DNA of 30,012 bases from assembly GCA_030145015.1 (NCBI GenBank), contig JAQYWI010000051.1:1-30012 (forward strand), given 5' to 3'. Made by a program: the position numbers and the translations under genes. Shown here one piece after another: positions 23,314-30,012 of the stretch; position 1 is the first letter of the stretch, and the number at the start of each line of letters is the position of its first letter. The stretch is from Desulfobacterales bacterium (GTDB lineage: Bacteria; Desulfobacterota; Desulfobacteria; Desulfobacterales; JAHEIW01). The notes under the pieces were generated by a model, which worked only from the letters and a program-made list of their open reading frames with translations, did no database searches and was not told the origin of the DNA.

Positions 23314-24485
23314 TGGATATAAACCAACAGACAACCCCACAGGATTATGAACTGGATGAGCCCCTGGCGCCCAAACGAACCCGCTTCGAGGAGTTCTGGC
23401 GTATTTTCAAGCAAAACCGGCTGGCAATAGCAGGCATGGTATTTTTCATTCTATTCTTTGTCGTTGCCATCATCGGCCTGGCATTGACCTCCGGCAATGA
23501 CCCTTTGCTCGATCCTGCCCTGGTGCGCCTGCAGGAAAAATTACGTCCGCCGCTGGCCAAACCCACTCTTGAAATGCTGCAGCCCAATGAAGTCCCGACG
23601 CTGGGCGTCTATGTATTCGGAACCGATGACCTAGGGCGCGATGTCTTTGCCAGAATGCTTCAGGGTTCCTGGGTATCTTTGACCGTCGGCTTTGTGGCGG
23701 TTGGCATCGCGATTATTATCGGGATATTTCTGGGCGGACTAGCAGGCTATTACGGGCAACGCCATATTCAGATCAACCAACTGATTGTCGGTGGATTTTT
23801 AGCAGCAGGCTTGCTGTTAATAATCTTTGATCTTTTTTGGACGGGTGTGGTGCTTTTAATTTGCAGTGCAGCCTGCAATATACTGTCGTTTTTGATAAAA
23901 AAATCAGCTGGCGCCAAAGCCCAACCCGCCTGGAAACGTATCTGGTACATCAATACCATCTCGGTCGATACGCTGATCATGCGCTTTGTGGATATCATGC
24001 TGTGCTTTCCGAGCTTTTTCCTGATTCTTACGGTCGTGGCGCTGCTGCCTGCCAGCATTTACAATATTATGATCATCATTGGATTAACGAGCTGGATGGG
24101 AACTACCCGGTTTGTGCGGGCAGAATTTCTTTCATTGCGGGAACAGGATTTTGTGGCTGCCGCCCGGGCTCTGGGACTGGACGATTTTCGAATCATCTTC
24201 CGCCACATGATGCCCAATGCGGTCGCACCGGTGCTGGTTTCCGCAACCATTGGTATTGCATCCGCAATTTTAACCGAAGCCGGCCTCAGTTTTCTCGGAT
24301 TTGGTGTCCCGCCGCCGCATGCCACCTGGGGAAATATTTTATCAGGCGGTAAAGGATTCATTTTTGACGCCCCCTGGCTGACCTTCGTGCCGGGATTCGC
24401 CATATTGATTGTAGTGCTTTCATTTAACCTGTTTGGAGAAGGACTACGCGACGTACTGAATCCAAAGCTGCGAGAGCGAAATTAG
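23313..24485 (+). CDS. Peptide ABC transporter permease (DppC type) with extra membrane hairpin
   Basis: This ~390-residue permease partners DppB. It shows the DppC N-terminus (FWRIFKQNRLAIAGMVFF), the family motif FGTDDLGRDVFARMLQGSWVSL near 103-124 in parts, and the EAA loop REQDFVAAARALGLDDFRI. Between LAGYYG (~143-149) and VDTLIMRFVDIMLCFPS (~218-234), which are normally adjacent, about 70 residues are inserted, including two hydrophobic segments (~157-172 and ~176-196) and a basic loop. The insertion keeps frame and codon style. Start: ATG 23313 overlaps the stop of the dppB-type gene; a GTG three bases earlier is also possible. Confidence 0.9.
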   Translation: MDINQQTTPQDYELDEPLAPKRTRFEEFWRIFKQNRLAIAGMVFFILFFVVAIIGLALTSGNDPLLDPALVRLQEKLRPPLAKPTLEMLQPNEVPTLGVYVFGTDDLGRDVFARMLQGSWVSLTVGFVAVGIAIIIGIFLGGLAGYYGQRHIQINQLIVGGFLAAGLLLIIFDLFWTGVVLLICSAACNILSFLIKKSAGAKAQPAWKRIWYINTISVDTLIMRFVDIMLCFPSFFLILTVVALLPASIYNIMIIIGLTSWMGTTRFVRAEFLSLREQDFVAAARALGLDDFRIIFRHMMPNAVAPVLVSATIGIASAILTEAGLSFLGFGVPPPHATWGNILSGGKGFIFDAPWLTFVPGFAILIVVLSFNLFGEGLRDVLNPKLRERN

Positions 24486-24535
24486 GGGGGAACTTATATA
24501 AAAGCCTAACCACCGTAAAGTTGCTAAATGCCATA

Positions 24536-24621
24536 CGTTCGTTGTCTGTCGTCCGTCGTCCGTTGTTGATAAAACCGCTATTTTAAAATCTGCCACGGAC
24601 CACTAACAACAAACAACGGGC
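24536..24621. repeat. Period-7 palindromic element (word TTGTCNG) inside the transporter operon
   Basis: The left arm (24536-24568) has 7-base units TTGTCTG, TCGTCCG, TCGTCCG and TTGTTGA. The right arm (24594-24621) on the opposite strand has TTGTTTG, TTGTTAG and TGGTCCG. About 25 AT-rich bases separate them. The element lies between the second permease and first ATPase genes, so it will be in the operon mRNA as a stem-loop. Confidence 0.8.
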
Positions 24622-24656
24622 ACTCTCTACAGCCAAACGGAAGTTGATTGCATAAA

Positions 24657-25652
24657 ATGCACGATAAAAACAGTATATTGCTTTCAGTAGAAAATTTGAA
24701 AGTATACTTTCGCAGTGAAGATGAAGTCGCGCGGGCGGTGGACGGGATCAGTTTTGATGTGCGCCGGGAAGAAACCGTCTGCATCGTGGGTGAGTCCGGT
24801 TGCGGCAAAACCGTAACCGCCCTCAGCGTAATGGGCCTCGTTCCCATCCCCCCCGGCGAAATCGCAGACGGCAGGGTTTTATTTCGCGGTCAGAATCTGC
24901 TGGATTTCGATGATACTGAAATGCAGGAAATCCGCGGCAATCAAATTGCCATGGTATTTCAGGAACCCCTGACCTCTTTGAACCCGGTTTTTACCATCGG
25001 AGATCAAATCGGTGAGGCCATTCGCACCCACGAAGACATGTCCGAAAACGAGGTCACCCGTCGAAGTGAGCAGCTATTAAAAGACGTTGGGATCGCTTCA
25101 CCGGCGCAACGTTTGAACGATTACCCCCACCAGCTTAGCGGCGGTCAGCGTCAACGCGTTATGATTGCCATGGCCCTGGCCTGCAGCCCGGACTTGATCA
25201 TCGCAGATGAGCCCACTACAGCGCTGGATGTCACCGTACAGGCCCAAATTCTGCGCCTGCTGGACTCGATTCAAAAATTACGCGCCATGTCGGTCCTGTA
25301 TATCACCCATGACCTGGGTGTGGTCTCAAAAATTGCCGATCGCGTATGCGTCATGTATGCCGGCACCATTGCAGAACAGGGCAACCGGCAAGATATTTTC
25401 AAAAACCCAAAACATCCCTACACCCAGGCGCTGTTGGCATCGCTTCCCAATCGAGAAAAAAGGGGCCAGCGGCTCTACAGCATCCCGGGCACGGTGCCGA
25501 ATCCGGCTTATAAACCCGGTGGCTGCCCGTTTCACCCGCGCTGCCAGCACGCCATCCAAACCTGCCGGGAACAATATCCGGGAATGTGCGAATATGGCGA
25601 TGGACACCACGCCCGCTGCCCGGTACTTTACGACGGTGGTAAGGAAAAGTGA
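24657..25652 (+). CDS. Peptide ABC transporter ATP-binding protein (DppD type)
   Basis: This ~331-residue ATPase energises the peptide transporter. It has Walker A GESGCGKT near residue 44, the Q-loop [11 protein letters not shown], the ABC signature LSGGQRQR, Walker [15 protein letters not shown] and the switch histidine in YITHDLG. The C-terminal oligopeptide-transporter domain has [14 protein letters not shown] and later cysteines ([12 protein letters not shown]), which in studied homologues hold an iron-sulfur cluster. Start: ATG 24657 is preferred, although a TTG at 24648 is closer to CGGAAG. It works as a heterodimer with the next ATPase. Confidence 0.93.
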   Translation: MHDKNSILLSVENLKVYFRSEDEVARAVDGISFDVRREETVCIVGESGCGKTVTALSVMGLVPIPPGEIADGRVLFRGQNLLDFDDTEMQEIRGNQIAMVFQEPLTSLNPVFTIGDQIGEAIRTHEDMSENEVTRRSEQLLKDVGIASPAQRLNDYPHQLSGGQRQRVMIAMALACSPDLIIADEPTTALDVTVQAQILRLLDSIQKLRAMSVLYITHDLGVVSKIADRVCVMYAGTIAEQGNRQDIFKNPKHPYTQALLASLPNREKRGQRLYSIPGTVPNPAYKPGGCPFHPRCQHAIQTCREQYPGMCEYGDGHHARCPVLYDGGKEK

Positions 25653-25659
25653 AGTAAAC

Positions 25660-25775
25660 TTGATTTTGGATTTTAGAATTTGGATTTTGGATTAAAACGG
25701 CTGGAAGTTGGTGCTCAGAAATTTAGTCAGTCGTTAAATTCAAAATCCGAGATCCAATATCTAAAATATAAATTG
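25660..25775. repeat. Period-7 palindromic element (word TGGATTT) inside the transporter operon
   Basis: The left arm (25660-25694) is five 7-base units in exact register: TTGATTT, TGGATTT, TAGAATT, TGGATTT and TGGATTA. The right arm (25734-25775) on the opposite strand repeats GATATTG, GATCTCG and GATTTTG, the same word in rotated form. About 39 bases separate the arms. It fills most of the spacer between the two ATPase genes, starting 7 bases after the stop codon of the first. Confidence 0.8.
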
Positions 25776-25788
25776 ATTTGATTAATTT

Positions 25789-26802
25789 ATGAATGAAATT
25801 CGTTCACAAAACAGCAACATTCTTCAAGTCGATGGCCTGAAAAAATATTTTCCCATTCGGAGAGGATTTTTTCAACGCATCGCCAGCTATGTCCGGGCCG
25901 TGGAAAACGTATCCTTTGTGATCAAAGCGGGCAAGACACTGGGTCTGGTGGGTGAAAGCGGCTGCGGCAAGACTACGGTTGCCAGATTGATCTTAAAGCT
26001 TTTAGAAGCAGATGAAGGCAAAATTATCTTTGACGGGCAGGATATTACCGATCTTACCGAAGCTGAAATGAAGCCCTTGCGTAAAGAAATTCAGATTATC
26101 TTCCAGGACCCTTACGGCTCTCTGAATCCACGCATGACCATCGGGCAGTCCATTGCCGAGGGACTTAGAATTGCCGGCATTCATAATCGCTCAGAGTTAC
26201 AAGAGCGCCTCGAGAAACTTTTGAAGATGGTGGGCATGTCTCCGGCCGCCATCGATCGTTACCCGCATGAATTCAGCGGCGGTCAACGCCAGAGAATCGG
26301 CATCGCCCGGGCATTAAGCGTCGAGCCCACCTTAATCATTTGTGATGAACCCGTATCGGCTTTGGATGTTTCGATCCAGGCCCAGATCATTAACCTGTTA
26401 AAAGATCTGCAGGATCAGCTGAACCTCAGTTACCTTTTTATATCGCATGATCTAAATGTGGTGGGCTATCTTTGCGATATGGTGGCGGTGATGTACAAGG
26501 GTCATATTATGGAATATTCACCTGCGGATGAACTTTTCGACCACCCCGTTCACCCCTATACCCATCTGCTGCTTTCGGCCATTCCGGACACGGAACGCGA
26601 CGATATAAGTGAAATGAACACAATGGCAGATGAGCCTGCGAATTCGCTAAATCCACCCGCCGGGTGCAGCTTCCAGGATCGCTGCCCCATATGCGAGGAC
26701 CGCTGCAAACAATCCGAAATTGATTTTGAGAAAATTGGCGCAGACCATCTGGTGCGTTGCTGGAAAACAGCCCATGACGGCTCTCATCAATTTTCCTCTT
26801 GA
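25789..26802 (+). CDS. Peptide ABC transporter ATP-binding protein (DppF/OppF type)
   Basis: This 337-residue ATPase is the second nucleotide-binding subunit. The N-terminus LKKYFPIRRGFFQR and VRAVENVSFVI are typical of DppF/OppF. It has Walker A GESGCGKT near residue 52, the Q-loop IFQDPYGSLNPR, signature FSGGQRQR, Walker B LIICDEPVSALDV and the switch histidine in FISHDLNVV. The C-terminal domain has a cysteine motif (CSFQDRCPICEDRC, then VRCW) that may bind an iron-sulfur cluster as in homologues. No clear ribosome-binding site precedes ATG 25789, where the spacer repeat ends. Confidence 0.94.
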   Translation: MNEIRSQNSNILQVDGLKKYFPIRRGFFQRIASYVRAVENVSFVIKAGKTLGLVGESGCGKTTVARLILKLLEADEGKIIFDGQDITDLTEAEMKPLRKEIQIIFQDPYGSLNPRMTIGQSIAEGLRIAGIHNRSELQERLEKLLKMVGMSPAAIDRYPHEFSGGQRQRIGIARALSVEPTLIICDEPVSALDVSIQAQIINLLKDLQDQLNLSYLFISHDLNVVGYLCDMVAVMYKGHIMEYSPADELFDHPVHPYTHLLLSAIPDTERDDISEMNTMADEPANSLNPPAGCSFQDRCPICEDRCKQSEIDFEKIGADHLVRCWKTAHDGSHQFSS

Positions 26803-26883
26803 TTCCTACCACAAAATTCTTAACTTTAATCGGCAAAGCGCCAAGGTCATACAAGCTATAGAAACAGGAAAGGAAACGTAAAC

Positions 26884-28083
26884 GTGTACAACACCTATAC
26901 CCATACCCCTCAGGCTGAAATAGATCAACGGATTAAAAAACTAAAAAAGCAGCTTGAAGAAAACAATATTGGAGCCGCCCTGTTTGTTCAGCGGGCCGAT
27001 CTGTTTTATTTTGCAGGCAGCATTCAGGAAGCCCATCTTTACGTACCGGTTGATGATGAGCCGATTTTAATGGTTTTTAAAAGTCTTGACCGGGCGATTG
27101 CCGAATCGCCATTGAGGCGCATTGTACCTCTGGCTTCACCCAAAGCGATTCCTGATGTACTGGATCAGCACGGATATAAAGTTCCGCCCGTCATGGGAAT
27201 GGAGCTGGATGTTTTGCCCACCAACTTATACTTTACCTACCAAAGGGTATTTGAAGAAAAAAACCTCGTTGATATTTCCCATTTGATTCGGCTGGTGAGA
27301 GCCATTAAATCTCCGTATGAAATTTATCTGATGCGCCGGGCCGCTAAAGGATCCGATCAGGTGGCCGCCCGCGTTCCAGAGCTTCTGCGCGAAGGAATGA
27401 CCGAACTCGAACTGGCCGGAAAGGTTGAAGCCGAAGCCCGCAAACTGGGCCATCAGGGAATTGTGCGTATGCGTTACTGGGGCGGTGAAGTGTTTTACGG
27501 GCACCTGATGGCCGGACCATCGGGTGCCGTGCCCAGTTTCCCGCGCTCTCCTACCGGCGGCAGGGGTGCCAGCCCGGCAGTTGCCCAGGGTCCGGGTTTC
27601 AGACCCATCCAACGTCATGAACCGGTGCTGGTAGACTATGTGTTTGCGCTAAACGGCTATTATTCGGACCATACCCGCATTTTTTCGATGGGAGAACCCG
27701 CCGCTGAGCTGATGGCGGCCCATGCCGCCATGCTGGATGTTCAGGCCTTGATAAAAAAGGAAGCCAAACCGGGTGTTAAATCCGGCGATATTTATGAGCT
27801 GGCCATTGAGCGTACACGCACCTTAGGATACGATAAATATTTTATGGGGGTGGGCGACAAACGCATCCGCTTTGTCGGGCATGGCATCGGTTCCGAGCTG
27901 GATGAATACCCTTTTTTGGCATCCGGTCAAACACTTGAACTTCAAGAGAATATGATCGTGGCTGTGGAGCCCAAGTTGGTTTTTCCGGAAAAAGGTGTCG
28001 TCGGCATTGAGAACACACACCGGGTTACCGAGAATGGATTAGAACAATTTGGTCAGTATGAGGATAATATCATAGTGATATAA
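26884..28083 (+). CDS. M24-family metallopeptidase (Xaa-Pro aminopeptidase/dipeptidase type)
   Basis: This 399-residue protein is an M24B-type peptidase with a creatinase-like N-terminal domain (~10-155) and a pita-bread catalytic domain. All five metal ligands can be placed: Asp in VLVDYVF, Asp in YYSDHTRIF, His in GHGIGSELDE, Glu in AVEPKLVF and Glu in VGIENTHRV. It probably removes N-terminal residues before proline, in the cytoplasm. GTG 26884 follows AAAGGAAA. It lies 81 bases after the transporter ATPase gene in the same direction, which supports breakdown of imported proline-containing peptides. The segment SFPRSPTGGRGASPAVAQG is a Gly/Pro-rich loop between the domains' conserved parts. 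Confidence 0.9.
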   Translation: MYNTYTHTPQAEIDQRIKKLKKQLEENNIGAALFVQRADLFYFAGSIQEAHLYVPVDDEPILMVFKSLDRAIAESPLRRIVPLASPKAIPDVLDQHGYKVPPVMGMELDVLPTNLYFTYQRVFEEKNLVDISHLIRLVRAIKSPYEIYLMRRAAKGSDQVAARVPELLREGMTELELAGKVEAEARKLGHQGIVRMRYWGGEVFYGHLMAGPSGAVPSFPRSPTGGRGASPAVAQGPGFRPIQRHEPVLVDYVFALNGYYSDHTRIFSMGEPAAELMAAHAAMLDVQALIKKEAKPGVKSGDIYELAIERTRTLGYDKYFMGVGDKRIRFVGHGIGSELDEYPFLASGQTLELQENMIVAVEPKLVFPEKGVVGIENTHRVTENGLEQFGQYEDNIIVI

Positions 28084-28137
28084 TTTATCGAATTGAAAAA
28101 GCTCCCTATCAATGTCTGATGCCATTTAAAATTTAAA

Positions 28138-28262
28138 TTTCGAAGCACGAAATCCGAAACAAATTCAAAATCATAAATTCGAATGTTCAAAACAGTTTTG
28201 AATTTTGATCATTTGAAAATTCGGATTTGCTTCGATTTTCGATATTCGGATTTCGGATTTGA
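28138..28262. repeat. Long period-7 palindrome (word NCCGAAA) between convergent genes
   Basis: The left arm (28138-28193) repeats 7-base units such as CACGAAA and TCCGAAA and then AAATTC-type words. The right arm (28195-28262) on the opposite strand has CCGAAAT, CCGAATA, TCGAAAA and TCGAAGC. The centre is a perfect 8-bp pair (TTCAAAAC and GTTTTGAA around base 28194), so the arms meet with almost no loop. At ~125 bases it is the longest palindrome of the window. It lies between the convergent peptidase and pxpC genes. Confidence 0.78.
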
Positions 28263-28346
28263 AGCGCTCATTCACCATGAAGCCCTTGCACCTTGCCATA
28301 ATAATGGCACTACATGATCCTCAGCTTAAAGCAGCTTGGGACATCT

Positions 28347-29294
28347 TCACTGACGCGACAGTCTGTCTTCCAGGTCCTGTATCTTTTTCTGCTGCTCCTG
28401 ATAAAGTAAATGGGCCGTTTCCAGCAAGACCCTTTCAAAGCGGATGGTGTCACCGGGGGTGGCCTGGGCAACTTTTGGAAGATCCACGGAGATAACGGTT
28501 ACGATCTTGGTATATCCGCCCACGGTTTGTTCAACCATCAGTATGATGGGTTGTTCGTCGGCCGGAATTTGAACCCCTCCCGGCATGGTGGGTTCCGAAA
28601 TAATACTTTTGGGCATTCCTTTTCGAAGTCCCACTTTAGGGCCCTGGAGCCGGTAACCCATGCGGTCGGCTTTGGTGCTGACCATAAAATCCGATTGGAA
28701 TATGATGTCCAGGCCTTCCCGGAAAAAGTCATCCTGGGGCCCGGGAATCGCACGGATTACAATTTCCGAAGGATATGAGGGGATCATATCGGCGGGTGTT
28801 TCGCGCACCCTGGCCAGACGTTTCGCTTGACCGCATTTTATCACATCCCCGGCTTTCAGTATGCGCCCGTGGTAACCGCCAATTTTTCCGCCCACATAAG
28901 TAGAGCGGCTTCCCATCACTTCGGGAACATCGATTCCGCCACTGATGGCCAGATAGGCACGGCAACCGCTTCTGACCTGTTGAATGTCCAGAATATCTCC
29001 CGGGTTTACGCTAAAAGACTTCCAGCCTTCAACCGGCTGATCATTCAAGGTCATTCCAATTTCCGCGCCGGTAACGGCGATGTCGGCTTCCACCGCAATT
29101 TCAAGGCGCGGACCCATTACCGTGATTTCCATCGCGGCAGCGTTCTTAAGATTGCCGACCAGCAAGTTGGCGGCCTGGAAAGCAAAGGCGTCCAGAACCC
29201 CTGACATTGGAATACCCATTTGCTGATAGCCGTAACGCCCTTTATCCTGAACCGATGTGTAGCCACCCGGTGTCAATACCGAAAACGCATCCAT
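28347..29294 (-). CDS. pxpC: 5-oxoprolinase subunit C (biotin-dependent carboxyltransferase-like)
   Basis: This 315-residue protein is the AHS2/KipA-type subunit of the prokaryotic ATP-dependent 5-oxoprolinase (PxpABC), which opens pyroglutamate to glutamate. It starts FSVLTPGGYTSVQDKGRYGYQ (typical first motif, given here to show the call), then MSGVLDAFAFQAANLLVGN near 33-51 and YLAISGGIDVPEVMGSRSTY near 112-131. MVEQTVGGYTKIVTV near 257 is the conserved C-terminal block. The ATG at 29294 overlaps the pxpB stop by one base (TAATG) with AGGAG upstream, so the subunits are translationally coupled. Confidence 0.9.
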   Translation of the reverse strand: MDAFSVLTPGGYTSVQDKGRYGYQQMGIPMSGVLDAFAFQAANLLVGNLKNAAAMEITVMGPRLEIAVEADIAVTGAEIGMTLNDQPVEGWKSFSVNPGDILDIQQVRSGCRAYLAISGGIDVPEVMGSRSTYVGGKIGGYHGRILKAGDVIKCGQAKRLARVRETPADMIPSYPSEIVIRAIPGPQDDFFREGLDIIFQSDFMVSTKADRMGYRLQGPKVGLRKGMPKSIISEPTMPGGVQIPADEQPIILMVEQTVGGYTKIVTVISVDLPKVAQATPGDTIRFERVLLETAHLLYQEQQKKIQDLEDRLSRQ

Positions 29295-30001
29295 TATTCT
29301 TGCTCCTGTTTAAAGATGCGGGCGTATTCTTCAGCGGATATCGGATTGAATTTAATGCGGTCGCCGGCCTGGTAAAGAAATGGGTTGCGCCGCCCGGGCG
29401 CAAACAATTTTACCGGGGTCCGGCCCAGGATCCGCCAGCCTCCGGGGCTGGCGACGGGATAGATGCCGGTCTGATTATTGGCAACCCCCACGGATCCTTC
29501 GGGAACGAATGTGCGCGGTGTCTCCAGCCTGGGGGTGTGAAGCTTTTCAGAAAGCCCTCCCAGAAAAGGAAAACCCGGTGTAAAGCCGACCATGTAAATC
29601 AAATATTCCGGCCGGCAATGCAGCTCAATGACCTCCGCAACCGTCAGATTATGAGATTCGGCCACAACCTCGATGTCCGGCCCAAACTCGCCGCCGTAGC
29701 AAACAGGGATTTCGACGGTAACCGGAGGCGGGATCTTAATTTCGTCCAGGCGAGATTCCAATGCTTTAAGGGTTTTTTGCAGCTTAACAGGATTCGTACG
29801 GGCAGGGTCATAAACAATTAGAAGCGAGCGATACGTCGGGATGACCTCGGTGACACCCTCCGGTGAGTCCTGCTCCATAACCATTGCCATGGACCTGACT
29901 TTGTTATTCACATCCGGATCAATAATGTCACCGTATTCAACCAAAAGTCCGCGATCACCCGCCGTGCGAAAGTGGGCTTTTTCAAACAAACCGACTTGCA
30001 T
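29294..30001 (-). CDS. pxpB: 5-oxoprolinase subunit B
   Basis: This 235-residue protein is the AHS1/KipI-type subunit of 5-oxoprolinase. It shows GDRGLLVEYGD near residues 16-26, YRSLLIVYDP near 57-66, VCYGGEFGPDIEVVAE near 103-118 and the conserved YMVGFTPGFPFLGGL near 135-149, followed by PRLETPRTFVPEGSVGVA and GWRILGRTPVKLF. The gene order pxpB-pxpC matches other bacteria, and pxpA probably lies just beyond the right edge. The sequence before ATG 30001 contains GAGGGCGAG and a TGA that could be an upstream stop codon. Its position beside the peptide transporter fits disposal of pyroglutamyl ends. Confidence 0.9.
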   Translation of the reverse strand: MQVGLFEKAHFRTAGDRGLLVEYGDIIDPDVNNKVRSMAMVMEQDSPEGVTEVIPTYRSLLIVYDPARTNPVKLQKTLKALESRLDEIKIPPPVTVEIPVCYGGEFGPDIEVVAESHNLTVAEVIELHCRPEYLIYMVGFTPGFPFLGGLSEKLHTPRLETPRTFVPEGSVGVANNQTGIYPVASPGGWRILGRTPVKLFAPGRRNPFLYQAGDRIKFNPISAEEYARIFKQEQE

Positions 30002-30012
30002 GCTCGCCCTCA

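Noticed and set aside
17336..24621. Word repeats considered as CRISPR arrays
   Set aside because: Units are 7-9 bases, contiguous without spacers and inverted between arms; no cas genes are present.
28259..28495. 78-residue plus-strand frame after the palindrome at 28138-28262
   Set aside because: It starts in the repeat and runs antisense into pxpC, with no recognisable pattern.
29207..29821. 204-residue plus-strand open frame over pxpB and pxpC
   Set aside because: It is antisense to two well-recognised genes and shows no family pattern.

Overview
The window looks like a chromosomal segment of an anaerobic deltaproteobacterium, most likely a sulfate reducer of the Desulfobacterales type. 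This placement is inferred from gene content and style: a tungsten-type aldehyde:ferredoxin oxidoreductase, a selenocysteine-containing SelD, an Mrp/NBP35 ATPase facing a small cysteine-rich protein, citramalate synthase for isoleucine, and many intergenic short-word repeats. No rRNA, tRNA, CRISPR array, prophage or insertion sequence was recognised. Almost all genes are intact housekeeping or transport genes; the unusual content lies in a recoded stop codon and in the spacers.

Layout. Positions 1-4023 (+): branched-chain amino acid synthesis, with the end of ilvC, then cimA and leuA. 4140-8109: pyrD (-), a B12-type radical SAM protein related to RiPP-maturation enzymes (+), and a divergent tRNA-dihydrouridine synthase (-). 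8545-10529 (+): a PfkB-family kinase, a CDP-alcohol phosphatidyltransferase and an ABM-domain protein; the first two could make a phosphorylated-polyol (perhaps inositol) phospholipid. 10552-13740 (-): selD downstream of an aldehyde:ferredoxin oxidoreductase gene that has a near-consensus sigma-70 promoter. 13961-16288: a 63-residue helical protein and a 61-residue cysteine-rich protein (+), then Mrp, a double TM2 protein and a DUF2784 protein (-). 16388-19892 (-): a PAP2 phosphatase, a secreted DUF4124/retropepsin-like protein and a PlsB-like acyltransferase. 20205-28083 (+): a five-gene peptide ABC transporter followed by an M24 (Xaa-Pro type) peptidase. 28347-30001 (-): 5-oxoprolinase subunits pxpC and pxpB. 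The right-hand 10 kb therefore reads as a peptide uptake and breakdown region that includes pyroglutamate opening.

Main findings. (1) selD is longer than a plain stop-to-stop ORF suggests: it starts at 11601 and reads through an in-frame UGA (11550-11548) exactly where the catalytic Cys/Sec of SelD belongs, with a SECIS-like hairpin directly downstream. (2) At least eleven spacers carry degenerate tandem words with a strict period of 7, 8 or 9 bases. In seven or eight of them the words recur as an inverted second arm, giving long imperfect palindromes. Each locus has its own word, yet its two arms match, and the elements occur in convergent, divergent and within-operon spacers alike. This is the strongest candidate here for an undescribed system. 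(3) The radical SAM protein has an expanded CX13CX2C cluster motif, and the transporter's binding protein and second permease each carry a large family-atypical insertion.
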